Source of the DNA: JAAYXU01 sp050942555
GTDB lineage: Bacteria > Bacillota > Clostridia > Christensenellales > UMGS416
Length of the DNA: 5,205 nt
Direction: 5' to 3'
Assembly (NCBI GenBank): GCA_050942555.1
Contig: JBMNNN010000152.1
Span: 1 to 5,205, forward strand
Shown here: positions 1-5,205 of the stretch, piece by piece
How positions within the stretch are numbered: the first letter of the stretch is position 1
Layout of the letters: every line of letters starts with the position of its first letter
Program-made: the position numbers and the translations under genes
Notes under the pieces: model-generated
The model's database searches: none
The model's input: only the letters and a program-made list of their open reading frames with translations
What the model was told of the DNA's origin: nothing

Positions 1-8
1 AAATCGCA

Positions 9-395
9 ATGCGTAAATTCATGATAACCGTCAACGGCAAATCCTACGAGGTGGAAGTCGAAGAGATCACAGCCGGGCAGCAGGAAGCGCGGCAGACCGC
101 TCCCGCGGCGCCGCAGCCCACGCCCCCTCAGGCCCCGTCCGCGCCCGAGGCGCCCCGTGCGGCCGCCCAGGCGCCCGCAGGAGCGGAAAAAATCGTATCC
201 CCGATGCCCGGCACCATACTCAGGGTAAACGTCAGCGTCGGTCAGGCCGTGAAAAGGGGAGAGGTGCTTGCTATTCTGGAAGCCATGAAGATGGAAAACG
301 AGATCATGGCTCCCCGGGACGCCACCGTCGCGGCGGTATCGGTAGCGCAGGGAGACAGCGTAAATTCGGGCGATATGCTCTTTGCGATTCAATAA
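9..395 (+). CDS. Biotin carboxyl carrier subunit of a Na+-pumping decarboxylase
   Basis: This 128-residue protein carries the biotin that shuttles CO2 from the carboxyltransferase (alpha) to the membrane beta subunit. Three parts are visible. Residues 1-20 form a short beta-rich start (ITVNGKSYEVEVEEI) typical of GcdC/MmdC-type carriers. Residues about 27-59 are an Ala/Pro-rich flexible linker. Residues about 60-128 form a biotinyl/lipoyl domain with SPMPGTI at 64-70 and the biotinylation motif EAMKM at 91-95; K94 (codon 288-290) is the expected biotinylated lysine. The domain runs complete to the usual GDxLxxI end. Only 8 bases precede the ATG, so its ribosome binding site cannot be judged; M5 is an alternative start, but M1 fits the family better. 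The beta subunit gene follows after 27 bp. Acetyl-CoA carboxylase AccB is an alternative label, but the neighbouring beta and alpha decarboxylase genes argue against it. The protein is soluble and is presumably biotinylated by a BirA-type ligase encoded elsewhere. Confidence 0.93.
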   Translation: MRKFMITVNGKSYEVEVEEITAGQQEARQTAPAAPQPTPPQAPSAPEAPRAAAQAPAGAEKIVSPMPGTILRVNVSVGQAVKRGEVLAILEAMKMENEIMAPRDATVAAVSVAQGDSVNSGDMLFAIQ

Positions 396-422
396 GACAG
401 AATACGAGCGGAGAAGAAACGA

Positions 423-1586
423 ATGCATTTTCTTGAGTTTTTCAGGGATTTCGGTACGAATATTGGTATACTGCAAATCACATGGCAGCAGGGCGTCATG
501 ATCGCGGTGTCGCTGATCCTGATGTATCTGGCGATCGTAAGAAAATACGAGCCGCTGCTCCTCCTGCCCATCGCATTTGGGATGATGCTGGCCAATATTC
601 CGTTTGCCGGGCTGGCGTCGCATGACGAGGGAGGTCTGGTTTACTATCTCTACCGGGGCGTAAAGCTGGGCATCTATCCGCCGCTCATCTTTCTGGGGGT
701 CGGAGCGATGACCGACTTCGGGCCGCTCATAGCGGATCCGAAGAGCCTGCTGATGGGCGCGGCCGCGCAGCTTGGCATATTCGTGGCCTTTATCGGTGCG
801 CTGCTGCTGGGGTTCACCGCCCAGGAGGCGGCTTCCATCGGCATTATCGGCGGCGCGGACGGCCCGACCGCGATATTTACCACCTCGAAACTCGCCCCTC
901 ACCTGCTGGGGCCGATCGCCGTGGCGGCGTACTCCTATATGGCGCTGGTTCCGATCATACAGCCCCCCATCATGATGGCGCTGACCACGAAGAAGGAGCG
1001 GGCCACCGTAATGGAGCAGATTCGGCCGGTTTCAAAGACCGAAAAGATACTTTTTCCAATCATCGTTACGCTGGTGGTCTCGCTGCTGCTGCCCACGGCC
1101 GCGCCGCTTGTGGGAATGCTGATGCTGGGCAACCTGCTGCGCGAATCGGGCGTGGTGGAGCGCCTCAGCAAGACGGCGCAGAATGAGCTTATGAACATCG
1201 TCACCATTTTCCTGGGATTGACGGTAGGCGCGACAGCCACAGCCGGGGAATTCCTGCGGGTGGAGCCGGTTTCGTTACTGGGCCGCGAGATCATGCTTCC
1301 CGTCACGCTGCTCATACTCGCGCTGGGCCTCATCGCTTTTGCCTTCGGCACGGCCGGAGGCGTGCTGCTGGGCAAGCTCATGTACAGGATCACGGGAGGC
1401 AAGGTCAATCCCCTGATCGGATCTGCCGGCGTATCGGCCGTACCGATGGCGGCCCGCGTGTCGCAGGTGGTCGGTCAGAGGGAGAATCCGCAGAACTTCC
1501 TGCTCATGCACGCGATGGGCCCCAACGTGGCCGGTGTCATCGGGTCGGCCGTAGCGGCTGGCGTATTCCTGTCGCTGTTCTCATAA
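423..1586 (+). CDS. oadB: Na+-translocating decarboxylase beta subunit (OadB/GcdB/MmdB family)
   Basis: This 387-residue integral membrane protein decarboxylates carboxybiotin and uses the free energy to export Na+. It consists mostly of hydrophobic segments, and its length is in the family range (about 375-430). All residues I recall as functionally important in the Klebsiella and Salmonella OadB proteins can be placed. D146 in GGADGPTAIF corresponds to D203, Y172 in AAYSYMAL to Y229, and N329, G333, S338 and R345 in NPLIGSAGVSAVPMAAR to N373, G377, S382 and R389. N368 in GPNVAGVIGS corresponds to N412. The pump is therefore predicted to be active. The start is supported by GGAGA at 410-414, 8 nt before the ATG, and by the family-like N-terminus ending in EPLLLLPIAFGMMLANIP. 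It sits between the carrier and alpha genes in one apparent operon. The beta subunit alone cannot separate oxaloacetate, glutaconyl-CoA and methylmalonyl-CoA systems; the alpha subunit downstream points to oxaloacetate. Confidence 0.95.
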   Translation: MHFLEFFRDFGTNIGILQITWQQGVMIAVSLILMYLAIVRKYEPLLLLPIAFGMMLANIPFAGLASHDEGGLVYYLYRGVKLGIYPPLIFLGVGAMTDFGPLIADPKSLLMGAAAQLGIFVAFIGALLLGFTAQEAASIGIIGGADGPTAIFTTSKLAPHLLGPIAVAAYSYMALVPIIQPPIMMALTTKKERATVMEQIRPVSKTEKILFPIIVTLVVSLLLPTAAPLVGMLMLGNLLRESGVVERLSKTAQNELMNIVTIFLGLTVGATATAGEFLRVEPVSLLGREIMLPVTLLILALGLIAFAFGTAGGVLLGKLMYRITGGKVNPLIGSAGVSAVPMAARVSQVVGQRENPQNFLLMHAMGPNVAGVIGSAVAAGVFLSLFS

Positions 1587-1605
1587 AGGATAAGGAGGCC
1601 CCAAA

Positions 1606-3006
1606 ATGGCTAAAGTCTATATCACCGATACGATACTCAGAGACGCCCACCAGTCGCAGGCGGCGACGCGCATGAGAACCGAAGATATGCTCCCTGTGGC
1701 TGAAAAGCTGGACAAGATCGGTTACTGGTCGCTGGAAATGTGGGGCGGCGCGACGTTCGATTCGTGCCTGCGGTTCCTCAGGGAGGATCCGTGGGAGCGG
1801 CTCCGGAAACTGCGCGCGGCCATGCCCAACACGCGCATGCAGATGCTGCTTCGCGGGCAGAATCTGCTGGGCTACAAGCATTACGCCGACGATGTCGTGG
1901 ATATGTTCGTCAAAAAGTCGATAGAGAACGGAATCAATGTGTTCCGCATTTTCGACGCGCTCAACGACACCCGGAACATGAAGCGGGCGATGGACGCGGT
2001 CAACCGGTACGGCGGGCACGTGGAGGGCTGCATGTCGTACACGATCAGCCCGGTGCATACGCTCGAATATTTCGTGAATCTGGCCGTGGAGCTGGAGCAG
2101 ATGGGCTCGCAGACCATATGCATCAAGGATATGGCGTGCCTGCTGCTCCCGTACGAAGCATATAAGCTCGTCCGCATGCTCAAGGAGCGGGTGAAGGTTC
2201 CTATCCACCTGCACACCCACAACACGTCGGGAACCGGCAACATGACGCTTCTCAAGGCGGTAGAGGCCGGTGTCGACATCGTGGATACCGCGCTCTCGCC
2301 GCTTGGCGACGGCACATCGCAGCCCGCGACCGAGCCGTTCGTCAAGACGCTCGAGGGAACGCCCTACGATACCGGACTCGATGTGAACGCCCTCAATGAG
2401 ATAGCCGTTCACTTCCGGGAGGTGGCGGCGCGACTGGAGCGGGACGGGAATCTCGATCCCGGCAAGGTGATGCGCCCCGAAATCCGGACGCTGCTATACC
2501 AGATACCCGGCGGCATGTATTCGAATCTTATCAAGCAGCTGACCGACCAGGGCGCGGGCGGTAAGCTCGAGGAAGTCCTCAGGGAAGTGCCCCGCGTGCG
2601 CGAGAACTTCGGCTATCCGCCGCTCGTGACGCCCACCAGTCAGATCGTGGGAACACAGGCCGTCATCAACGTGCTTTCGGGCGAGCGGTACAAGATCTTC
2701 ACGAAGGAATCCAAAGCGCTGCTGCGGGGCGAATACGGCAAGCTGCCCGCCGAGCCCAATCCTGACGTCGTCAAGCTGGCCCTTGGAGACGAGCCGCGCA
2801 TACTCCACCGGCCGGCCGACGACCTGCAGCCCGAGCTGGAGCAGTACCGGCAGGCCATCAGCGAATACATCGAGCAGGAGGAGGACGTGCTCAGCTACGC
2901 TCTTTTCCCGCAGGTCGCGCTCGATTTCTTCAAGTACCGCCAGGCCGCCAAATACAGGCTGGACCGCACGCTGTACAACGAGAAGAGCAAGGTGCATCCT
3001 GTATAG
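1606..3006 (+). CDS. oadA: Oxaloacetate decarboxylase alpha subunit (carboxyltransferase, lacking the biotin domain)
   Basis: This 466-residue soluble protein transfers the carboxyl group of oxaloacetate to biotin, giving pyruvate and carboxybiotin. The N-terminal TIM-barrel (HMGL/DRE-TIM type, residues about 1-270) has DTILRDAHQS at 8-17 with metal ligand D13, RGQNLLGY near 84, the active-site lysine K174 in CIKDMA, and HLHTHN at 201-206 with metal ligands H203 and H205. These align with Klebsiella OadA D17, K178, H207 and H209 at a constant offset of 4. T237 in GTSQPA matches the catalytic threonine of pyruvate carboxylase carboxyltransferase domains. The rest is the PYC/OADA conserved region. 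The protein stops where the roughly 596-residue fused OadA proteins continue into a linker and biotinyl domain; that part is encoded at 9-395. AAGGAGG at 1592-1598, 7 nt before the ATG, supports the start. Pyruvate carboxylase subunit B is a possible database label, but the neighbouring beta subunit favours a decarboxylase. It is not a CoA-type (MmdA/GcdA) carboxyltransferase, which has a different fold. Confidence 0.93.
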   Translation: MAKVYITDTILRDAHQSQAATRMRTEDMLPVAEKLDKIGYWSLEMWGGATFDSCLRFLREDPWERLRKLRAAMPNTRMQMLLRGQNLLGYKHYADDVVDMFVKKSIENGINVFRIFDALNDTRNMKRAMDAVNRYGGHVEGCMSYTISPVHTLEYFVNLAVELEQMGSQTICIKDMACLLLPYEAYKLVRMLKERVKVPIHLHTHNTSGTGNMTLLKAVEAGVDIVDTALSPLGDGTSQPATEPFVKTLEGTPYDTGLDVNALNEIAVHFREVAARLERDGNLDPGKVMRPEIRTLLYQIPGGMYSNLIKQLTDQGAGGKLEEVLREVPRVRENFGYPPLVTPTSQIVGTQAVINVLSGERYKIFTKESKALLRGEYGKLPAEPNPDVVKLALGDEPRILHRPADDLQPELEQYRQAISEYIEQEEDVLSYALFPQVALDFFKYRQAAKYRLDRTLYNEKSKVHPV

Positions 3007-3015
3007 CAATCGCGT

Positions 3016-3044
3016 ATAGGGGATGGGGACAGCCCATCCCCTAT
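3016..3044 (+). terminator. Perfect 12-bp hairpin between oadA and surE; terminator-like but with no T tract
   Basis: The left arm at 3016-3027 (ATAGGGGATGGG) and right arm at 3033-3044 (CCCATCCCCTAT) are exact reverse complements around a 5-nt GACAG loop. In RNA the stem can extend outward by two G-U wobbles and a C-G pair (3013-3015 with 3045-3047). It lies 9 bp after the oadA stop and ends 7 nt before the surE ribosome binding site. No run of T follows, so it is not a canonical intrinsic terminator. It may instead block 3' decay of the decarboxylase mRNA, act as a partial terminator, or mark a processing site. The structure is seen directly; the function is inferred. Confidence 0.6.
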
Positions 3045-3051
3045 GTGTTCC

Positions 3052-3060
3052 GGAGGGAGG
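3052..3060 (+). promoter_or_regulatory. surE ribosome binding site that fixes the start
   Basis: GGAGGGAGG lies 6 nt before the ATG at 3067. It rules out the in-frame ATG at 3043, which sits inside the right arm of the preceding hairpin and would place this purine-rich site inside the coding region. Confidence 0.8.
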
Positions 3061-3066
3061 CAGAGC

Positions 3067-3825
3067 ATGAGGATACTCGCGACCAACGACGACGGGATCG
3101 ATTCCCCGGGACTGCGCGCGCTGGTGCGGGTCCTTTCGTCCCGGGACCACGATGTAGCGGTGATCGCTCCCAGCACACAGCAGAGCGCCATCAGCCGCGC
3201 GCTGACCATGAACCGGATACTGCGGTCGTACCCGGCGGAGATTGCCGGGTTCTCGGGCACGTGCCTGCGCGTGGAGGGTACGCCTGTCGACTGCGTCAAG
3301 CTGGGCGTGCTGGAACTCCTGTCCGCGCGCCCCGATCTGGTGGTTTCGGGCGTCAACATCGGCACTAACATGGGCGGCGACGTGCTGTACTCGGGAACGG
3401 TAGCCGCCGCGATGGAGGCTGCGTATCTGGGCCTGCCCGCGGTCGCTTATTCGACGTCGCAGGTGCGCGGGGGCGTTCCCGACTTTGGCATGCTGGACGA
3501 TGTGGTCGAATGGTCCTTTGCGTTGATAGAGGAGCATCCTCTGCCCCGGGGGACGATACTCAACGTGAATTTCCCGCAGCAGGTTTTGAGGGGGTTTCGC
3601 ACGGCGCCGCTTGGCAGCATGAATTATAATGAGCATTACGTACGGCGGGTAGACCCGCGAGGCGGGGCATACTATTGGCTGGACGGCGGCTCGCTGGGCG
3701 AAAAAGAGGATGCGCGGACCGATGTATACTGGTTCGACAACGGGTACTGCACCGCGACGCCGCTGAAACTTGACATAACAGACCACGATTTCCTGCATGA
3801 TATCCGAGACTGGCGCGATAAATAG
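3067..3825 (+). CDS. surE: 5'/3'-nucleotidase SurE
   Basis: This 252-residue cytoplasmic enzyme is a metal-dependent phosphatase that removes phosphate from nucleoside 5'- and 3'-monophosphates (the family can also act on short polyphosphate). The N-terminus MRILATNDDGIDSPG carries metal ligands D8 and D9. S40 in APSTQQSAIS and N97 in SGVNIGTNMG are the other expected ligands, and GTPVDCVKLG (71-80) and YSGTVAAAMEA (108-118) are family signatures. The C-terminal DPRGG, YWLDGG and TPLKLDITDHDF segments also match, and the length is normal (about 250). The start at 3067 gives the standard SurE N-terminus directly; an in-frame ATG 24 bp upstream would add eight residues with no family counterpart. 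It lies 60 bp after oadA on the same strand with a strong hairpin between, and no promoter of its own is clear, so it may be transcribed by read-through. All key residues are present and there is no sign of damage. Confidence 0.96.
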   Translation: MRILATNDDGIDSPGLRALVRVLSSRDHDVAVIAPSTQQSAISRALTMNRILRSYPAEIAGFSGTCLRVEGTPVDCVKLGVLELLSARPDLVVSGVNIGTNMGGDVLYSGTVAAAMEAAYLGLPAVAYSTSQVRGGVPDFGMLDDVVEWSFALIEEHPLPRGTILNVNFPQQVLRGFRTAPLGSMNYNEHYVRRVDPRGGAYYWLDGGSLGEKEDARTDVYWFDNGYCTATPLKLDITDHDFLHDIRDWRDK

Positions 3826-3845
3826 TTCTACGATGAAGGATTCGT

Positions 3846-3859
3846 GCGAGCATGCTTGC
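3846..3859. promoter_or_regulatory. Imperfect palindrome over the -35 box; candidate operator
   Basis: GCGAGCATGCTTGC is a 14-bp palindrome with a single mismatched pair (3848 against 3857) around a perfect AGCATGCT core. Its right half overlaps the predicted -35 hexamer at 3856-3861, a classic place for a repressor to block polymerase. Because the downstream gene encodes a DNA-binding RpiR regulator, autoregulation is a natural guess, but only one copy was seen and no consensus is known to me. Confidence 0.3.
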
Positions 3860-3884
3860 ATTCACCGTGCACCTTGGGTACAAT
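3856..3884 (+). promoter_or_regulatory. Sigma-70/SigA-type promoter for the rpiR-flavoprotein pair
   Basis: TTGCAT (3856-3861) and TACAAT (3879-3884) are separated by exactly 17 bp. Each differs from its consensus (TTGACA, TATAAT) at few positions, the -10 at only one. Transcription would begin near 3890-3892, leaving a leader of about 28 nt that holds the ribosome binding site at 3904-3909 before the GTG at 3919. The site is in the 93-bp gap between surE and the regulator, where a promoter is expected if the regulator is transcribed independently. Confidence 0.65.
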
Positions 3885-3903
3885 GTGGGAAACCGGAGTA
3901 ATC

Positions 3904-3909
3904 GGAGGG
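3904..3909 (+). promoter_or_regulatory. Ribosome binding site for the RpiR-family regulator
   Basis: GGAGGG lies 9 nt upstream of the GTG at 3919 and downstream of the predicted transcription start. No comparable site stands at a usable distance from the earlier in-frame candidates (GTG 3844, ATG 3883), so this site decides the start. Confidence 0.7.
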
Positions 3910-3918
3910 CGGATAGCG

Positions 3919-4785
3919 GTGCAGAAAGATCCGGATCTGGTGCAGCGAATTAACGAGAAATACCCCTCGATGAGCAAAGGCCAGAAGCAGATATCGGAAT
4001 TCATTCTCAACAACTACGATAAGGCCGCCTTTATGACAGCTCTCCGCCTTGGGAACAAGGTCAATGTCAGCGAATCGACGGTGGTACGCTACGCGATGCT
4101 GCTGGGGTACAGCGGATACCCCGAGCTGCAGCGCTCGCTGCAGGAAATCGTCCGCAACAAGCTGACCACGATCCAGCGCATGGAAATGACGTCGGACATG
4201 AGTCAGTCGATGGTGCTTCGCACGGTCCTCAAAGCCGACATGAACAACATCCGCACGACGATCGACGAGATCAATACCGACATATTCGACGAGATCGTGG
4301 ACACCGTTTATTCGGCCCGCCACCTGTATATCATGGGCCTGCGCAGCTCGCTTCCCCTGGCGCAGTTTCTTGGGTACTATCTAAGCTTCATACTCAGCAA
4401 CGTCAATGTCGTCACATCGGGCGTCAACGACATACTCGAGCAGCTCCTGCATATCGGGCAGGAGGACGTGCTCATCGGGATCAGTTTCCCCCGGTATTCC
4501 CGGCGGACCCTGGAGGCGGTCCGGTTTGCCAGGGAGAAAAGCGCGCGGATTATCGCGATCACCGACTCCTACCTGTCTCCGATCTCAACCTATGCCGATC
4601 ATTCGCTGATAGCCCGCAGCGACATAGCGTCCTTTGTGGACTCGCTGGTGGCTCCGCTTTCGGTCATCAATGCGCTCATCGTATCCATCGGCATTCGCAA
4701 AAAGGAAGAGGTATCGGGCTACTTCATGCAGCTCGAGAAGATATGGAAGGACTATAACGTGTATCTTGAGAAGGAAAAGGACTAG
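3919..4785 (+). CDS. MurR/RpiR-family transcriptional regulator (HTH plus SIS domain)
   Basis: With the GTG start this is a 288-residue DNA-binding regulator. Residues about 1-77 are the RpiR-type HTH domain, with the family-typical YPSMSKGQKQISEFIL (15-30), AAFMTALRLG (36-45) and VSESTVVRYAMLLGYSGY (50-67), the last being the recognition-helix region. Residues about 120-260 are a SIS domain, which in this family senses a phosphosugar. The binding loop GLRSS is at 140-144, GISFPRYSRRT at 187-197, and AITDSYLSPIS follows. The frame is open upstream to a GTG at 3844, but the extra 25 residues do not look like RpiR and overlap the predicted promoter. The effector and targets cannot be read from the sequence: no sugar-catabolism gene lies in the window, and the only co-directed partner is the flavoprotein directly downstream, with which it is likely co-transcribed. 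Family assignment is firm, the specific role is unknown. Confidence 0.92.
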   Translation: MQKDPDLVQRINEKYPSMSKGQKQISEFILNNYDKAAFMTALRLGNKVNVSESTVVRYAMLLGYSGYPELQRSLQEIVRNKLTTIQRMEMTSDMSQSMVLRTVLKADMNNIRTTIDEINTDIFDEIVDTVYSARHLYIMGLRSSLPLAQFLGYYLSFILSNVNVVTSGVNDILEQLLHIGQEDVLIGISFPRYSRRTLEAVRFAREKSARIIAITDSYLSPISTYADHSLIARSDIASFVDSLVAPLSVINALIVSIGIRKKEEVSGYFMQLEKIWKDYNVYLEKEKD

Positions 4786-5205
4786 ATGAGCGGCGCACCC
4801 GTCGTGGTCGTGGGCGGAGGCCCCGCCGGGATGACTGCGGCGATCGAGGCCAGCCGGGGTGGGCGGCCCGTCATCCTCTTTGAGAAGAACAACAGGCTCG
4901 GCAGGAAGCTTTACCTGACCGGGAAGGGCAGATGCAACATTACAAACGCCTGCCCGGCCTCTGATTTCATCGATAGAATCCCGTGCAATAATAAATTTCT
5001 GCGCAGCGCGTTTTCCCAGTTCGACAACGTGGCGCTTATCGAATATATGGAAGGCTTGGGCGTACCGCTTGCGGTCGAGCAGGGTATGCGCATATTTCCC
5101 GCGTCGGGAAAGAGCAGCGACGTCATCCGGGCGCTGGAGCGCGAGGTCCGGCGCGCCGGCGTGCGCGTGATGCTCGGCACCGCGGTATCGGCTCTCCGGA
5201 TACGC
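4786..5205 (+). CDS. HI0933/BaiN-like FAD-dependent oxidoreductase, N-terminal part (cut by window end)
   Basis: 140 codons are visible and the frame is still open at the window edge; complete family members have about 400 residues. The N-terminus is a Rossmann FAD-binding fold: VVVVGGGPAGMTAA has GxGxxG at G10, G12 and G15, and E33 at the end of the second strand (VILFEK) would bind the ribose of FAD. GRKLYLTGKGRCNITN at 39-54 is the signature of the HI0933 family (aminoacetone oxidase-like; BaiN and YtfP are members). The MRIFPASGKSSDVIRAL segment also fits. The ATG follows the TAG of the regulator without a gap, and purine-rich sequence at 4768-4780 inside the upstream gene can serve as ribosome binding site, so translation is probably coupled. 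The family's physiological substrate is poorly defined, and the context here does not settle it. In Firmicutes, relatives are often near cmk/ispH genes, which could be looked for downstream. Confidence 0.9.
   Translation, partial: MSGAPVVVVGGGPAGMTAAIEASRGGRPVILFEKNNRLGRKLYLTGKGRCNITNACPASDFIDRIPCNNKFLRSAFSQFDNVALIEYMEGLGVPLAVEQGMRIFPASGKSSDVIRALEREVRRAGVRVMLGTAVSALRIR

Noticed and set aside
9..395. Carrier as AccB of acetyl-CoA carboxylase
   Set aside because: The EAMKM motif is shared, but the N-terminal segment is of the GcdC/MmdC type and the downstream genes are decarboxylase beta and alpha subunits, not accC/accD.
1537..2412. Open frame of 291 codons on the minus strand opposite oadA
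   Set aside because: It is antisense to a gene with intact catalytic motifs, is rich in Arg/His as expected for a mirror frame of GC-rich coding DNA, and shows no recognisable domain.
3043..3066. In-frame ATG at 3043 as the surE start
   Set aside because: It lies in the right arm of the hairpin, no usable site precedes it, and GGAGGGAGG at 3052-3060 plus the canonical MRIL-type N-terminus support 3067.
2494..3861. Open frame of 455 codons on the minus strand opposite the end of oadA and surE
   Set aside because: Its length is notable, but it spans two well-identified genes and the hairpin between them, has low-complexity Arg/Val/His-rich content and no known motif. It is best explained by the codon bias of the genes on the other strand.
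3826..3870. Intrinsic terminator after surE
   Set aside because: The only stem here is the short GCGAGCATGCTTGC palindrome, which has essentially no loop and is not followed by a T tract; it fits a protein binding site better.
3833..3901. Possible 22-codon Cys-containing small ORF ahead of the regulator
   Set aside because: It has no ribosome binding site before its ATG, and most of it lies upstream of the predicted transcription start, overlapping the -35 and -10 boxes, so it would not be on the regulator transcript.

Overview
The window (roughly 60% GC by eye, all genes on the + strand and tightly packed) looks like a chromosome segment from an anaerobic, fairly high-GC member of the Bacillota (Clostridia; a gut lineage such as Christensenellales is my guess). 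The grounds are a sodium-pumping decarboxylase with a detached biotin carrier, strong GGAGG-type ribosome binding sites, and an RpiR regulator next to an HI0933-type flavoprotein. Taxonomy is inferred from gene content only.

Region 1 (9-3006) is a three-gene cluster for a membrane-bound, biotin-dependent decarboxylase, most likely oxaloacetate decarboxylase. In order: a small biotin carrier protein with an EAMKM biotinylation site; the multi-spanning beta subunit that couples carboxybiotin decarboxylation to Na+ export; and a carboxyltransferase (alpha) subunit with its metal site intact but no biotin domain of its own. The carrier gene supplies that missing domain. The small gamma membrane anchor (OadG type) is not in the window and could lie upstream. 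Together the proteins would take CO2 from oxaloacetate, pass it through carboxybiotin, and release it at the membrane while exporting Na+.

Region 2 (3007-3825) starts with a perfect 12-bp inverted repeat that lacks a T tract, then surE, encoding a metal-dependent 5'/3'-nucleotidase. SurE is a housekeeping or stress nucleotidase and has no obvious biochemical tie to the decarboxylase. The hairpin may separate the two expression units or set their ratio.

Region 3 (3826-5205) has a well-formed sigma-70 type promoter (TTGCAT, 17 bp, TACAAT), with an imperfect palindrome over its -35 box. It drives an RpiR/MurR-family regulator (HTH plus sugar-phosphate-binding SIS domain). That gene's TAG stop is directly followed by the ATG of an HI0933/BaiN-like FAD flavoprotein gene, cut by the window end. 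The promoter lies inside the longest open frame of the regulator, so the true start is the GTG at 3919 rather than an upstream codon.

I found no mobile element, CRISPR array, RNA gene or clearly novel system. The points most worth checking are the start and promoter of the regulator, the hairpin before surE, and an in-frame ATA-CTC codon-pair preference across the genes.
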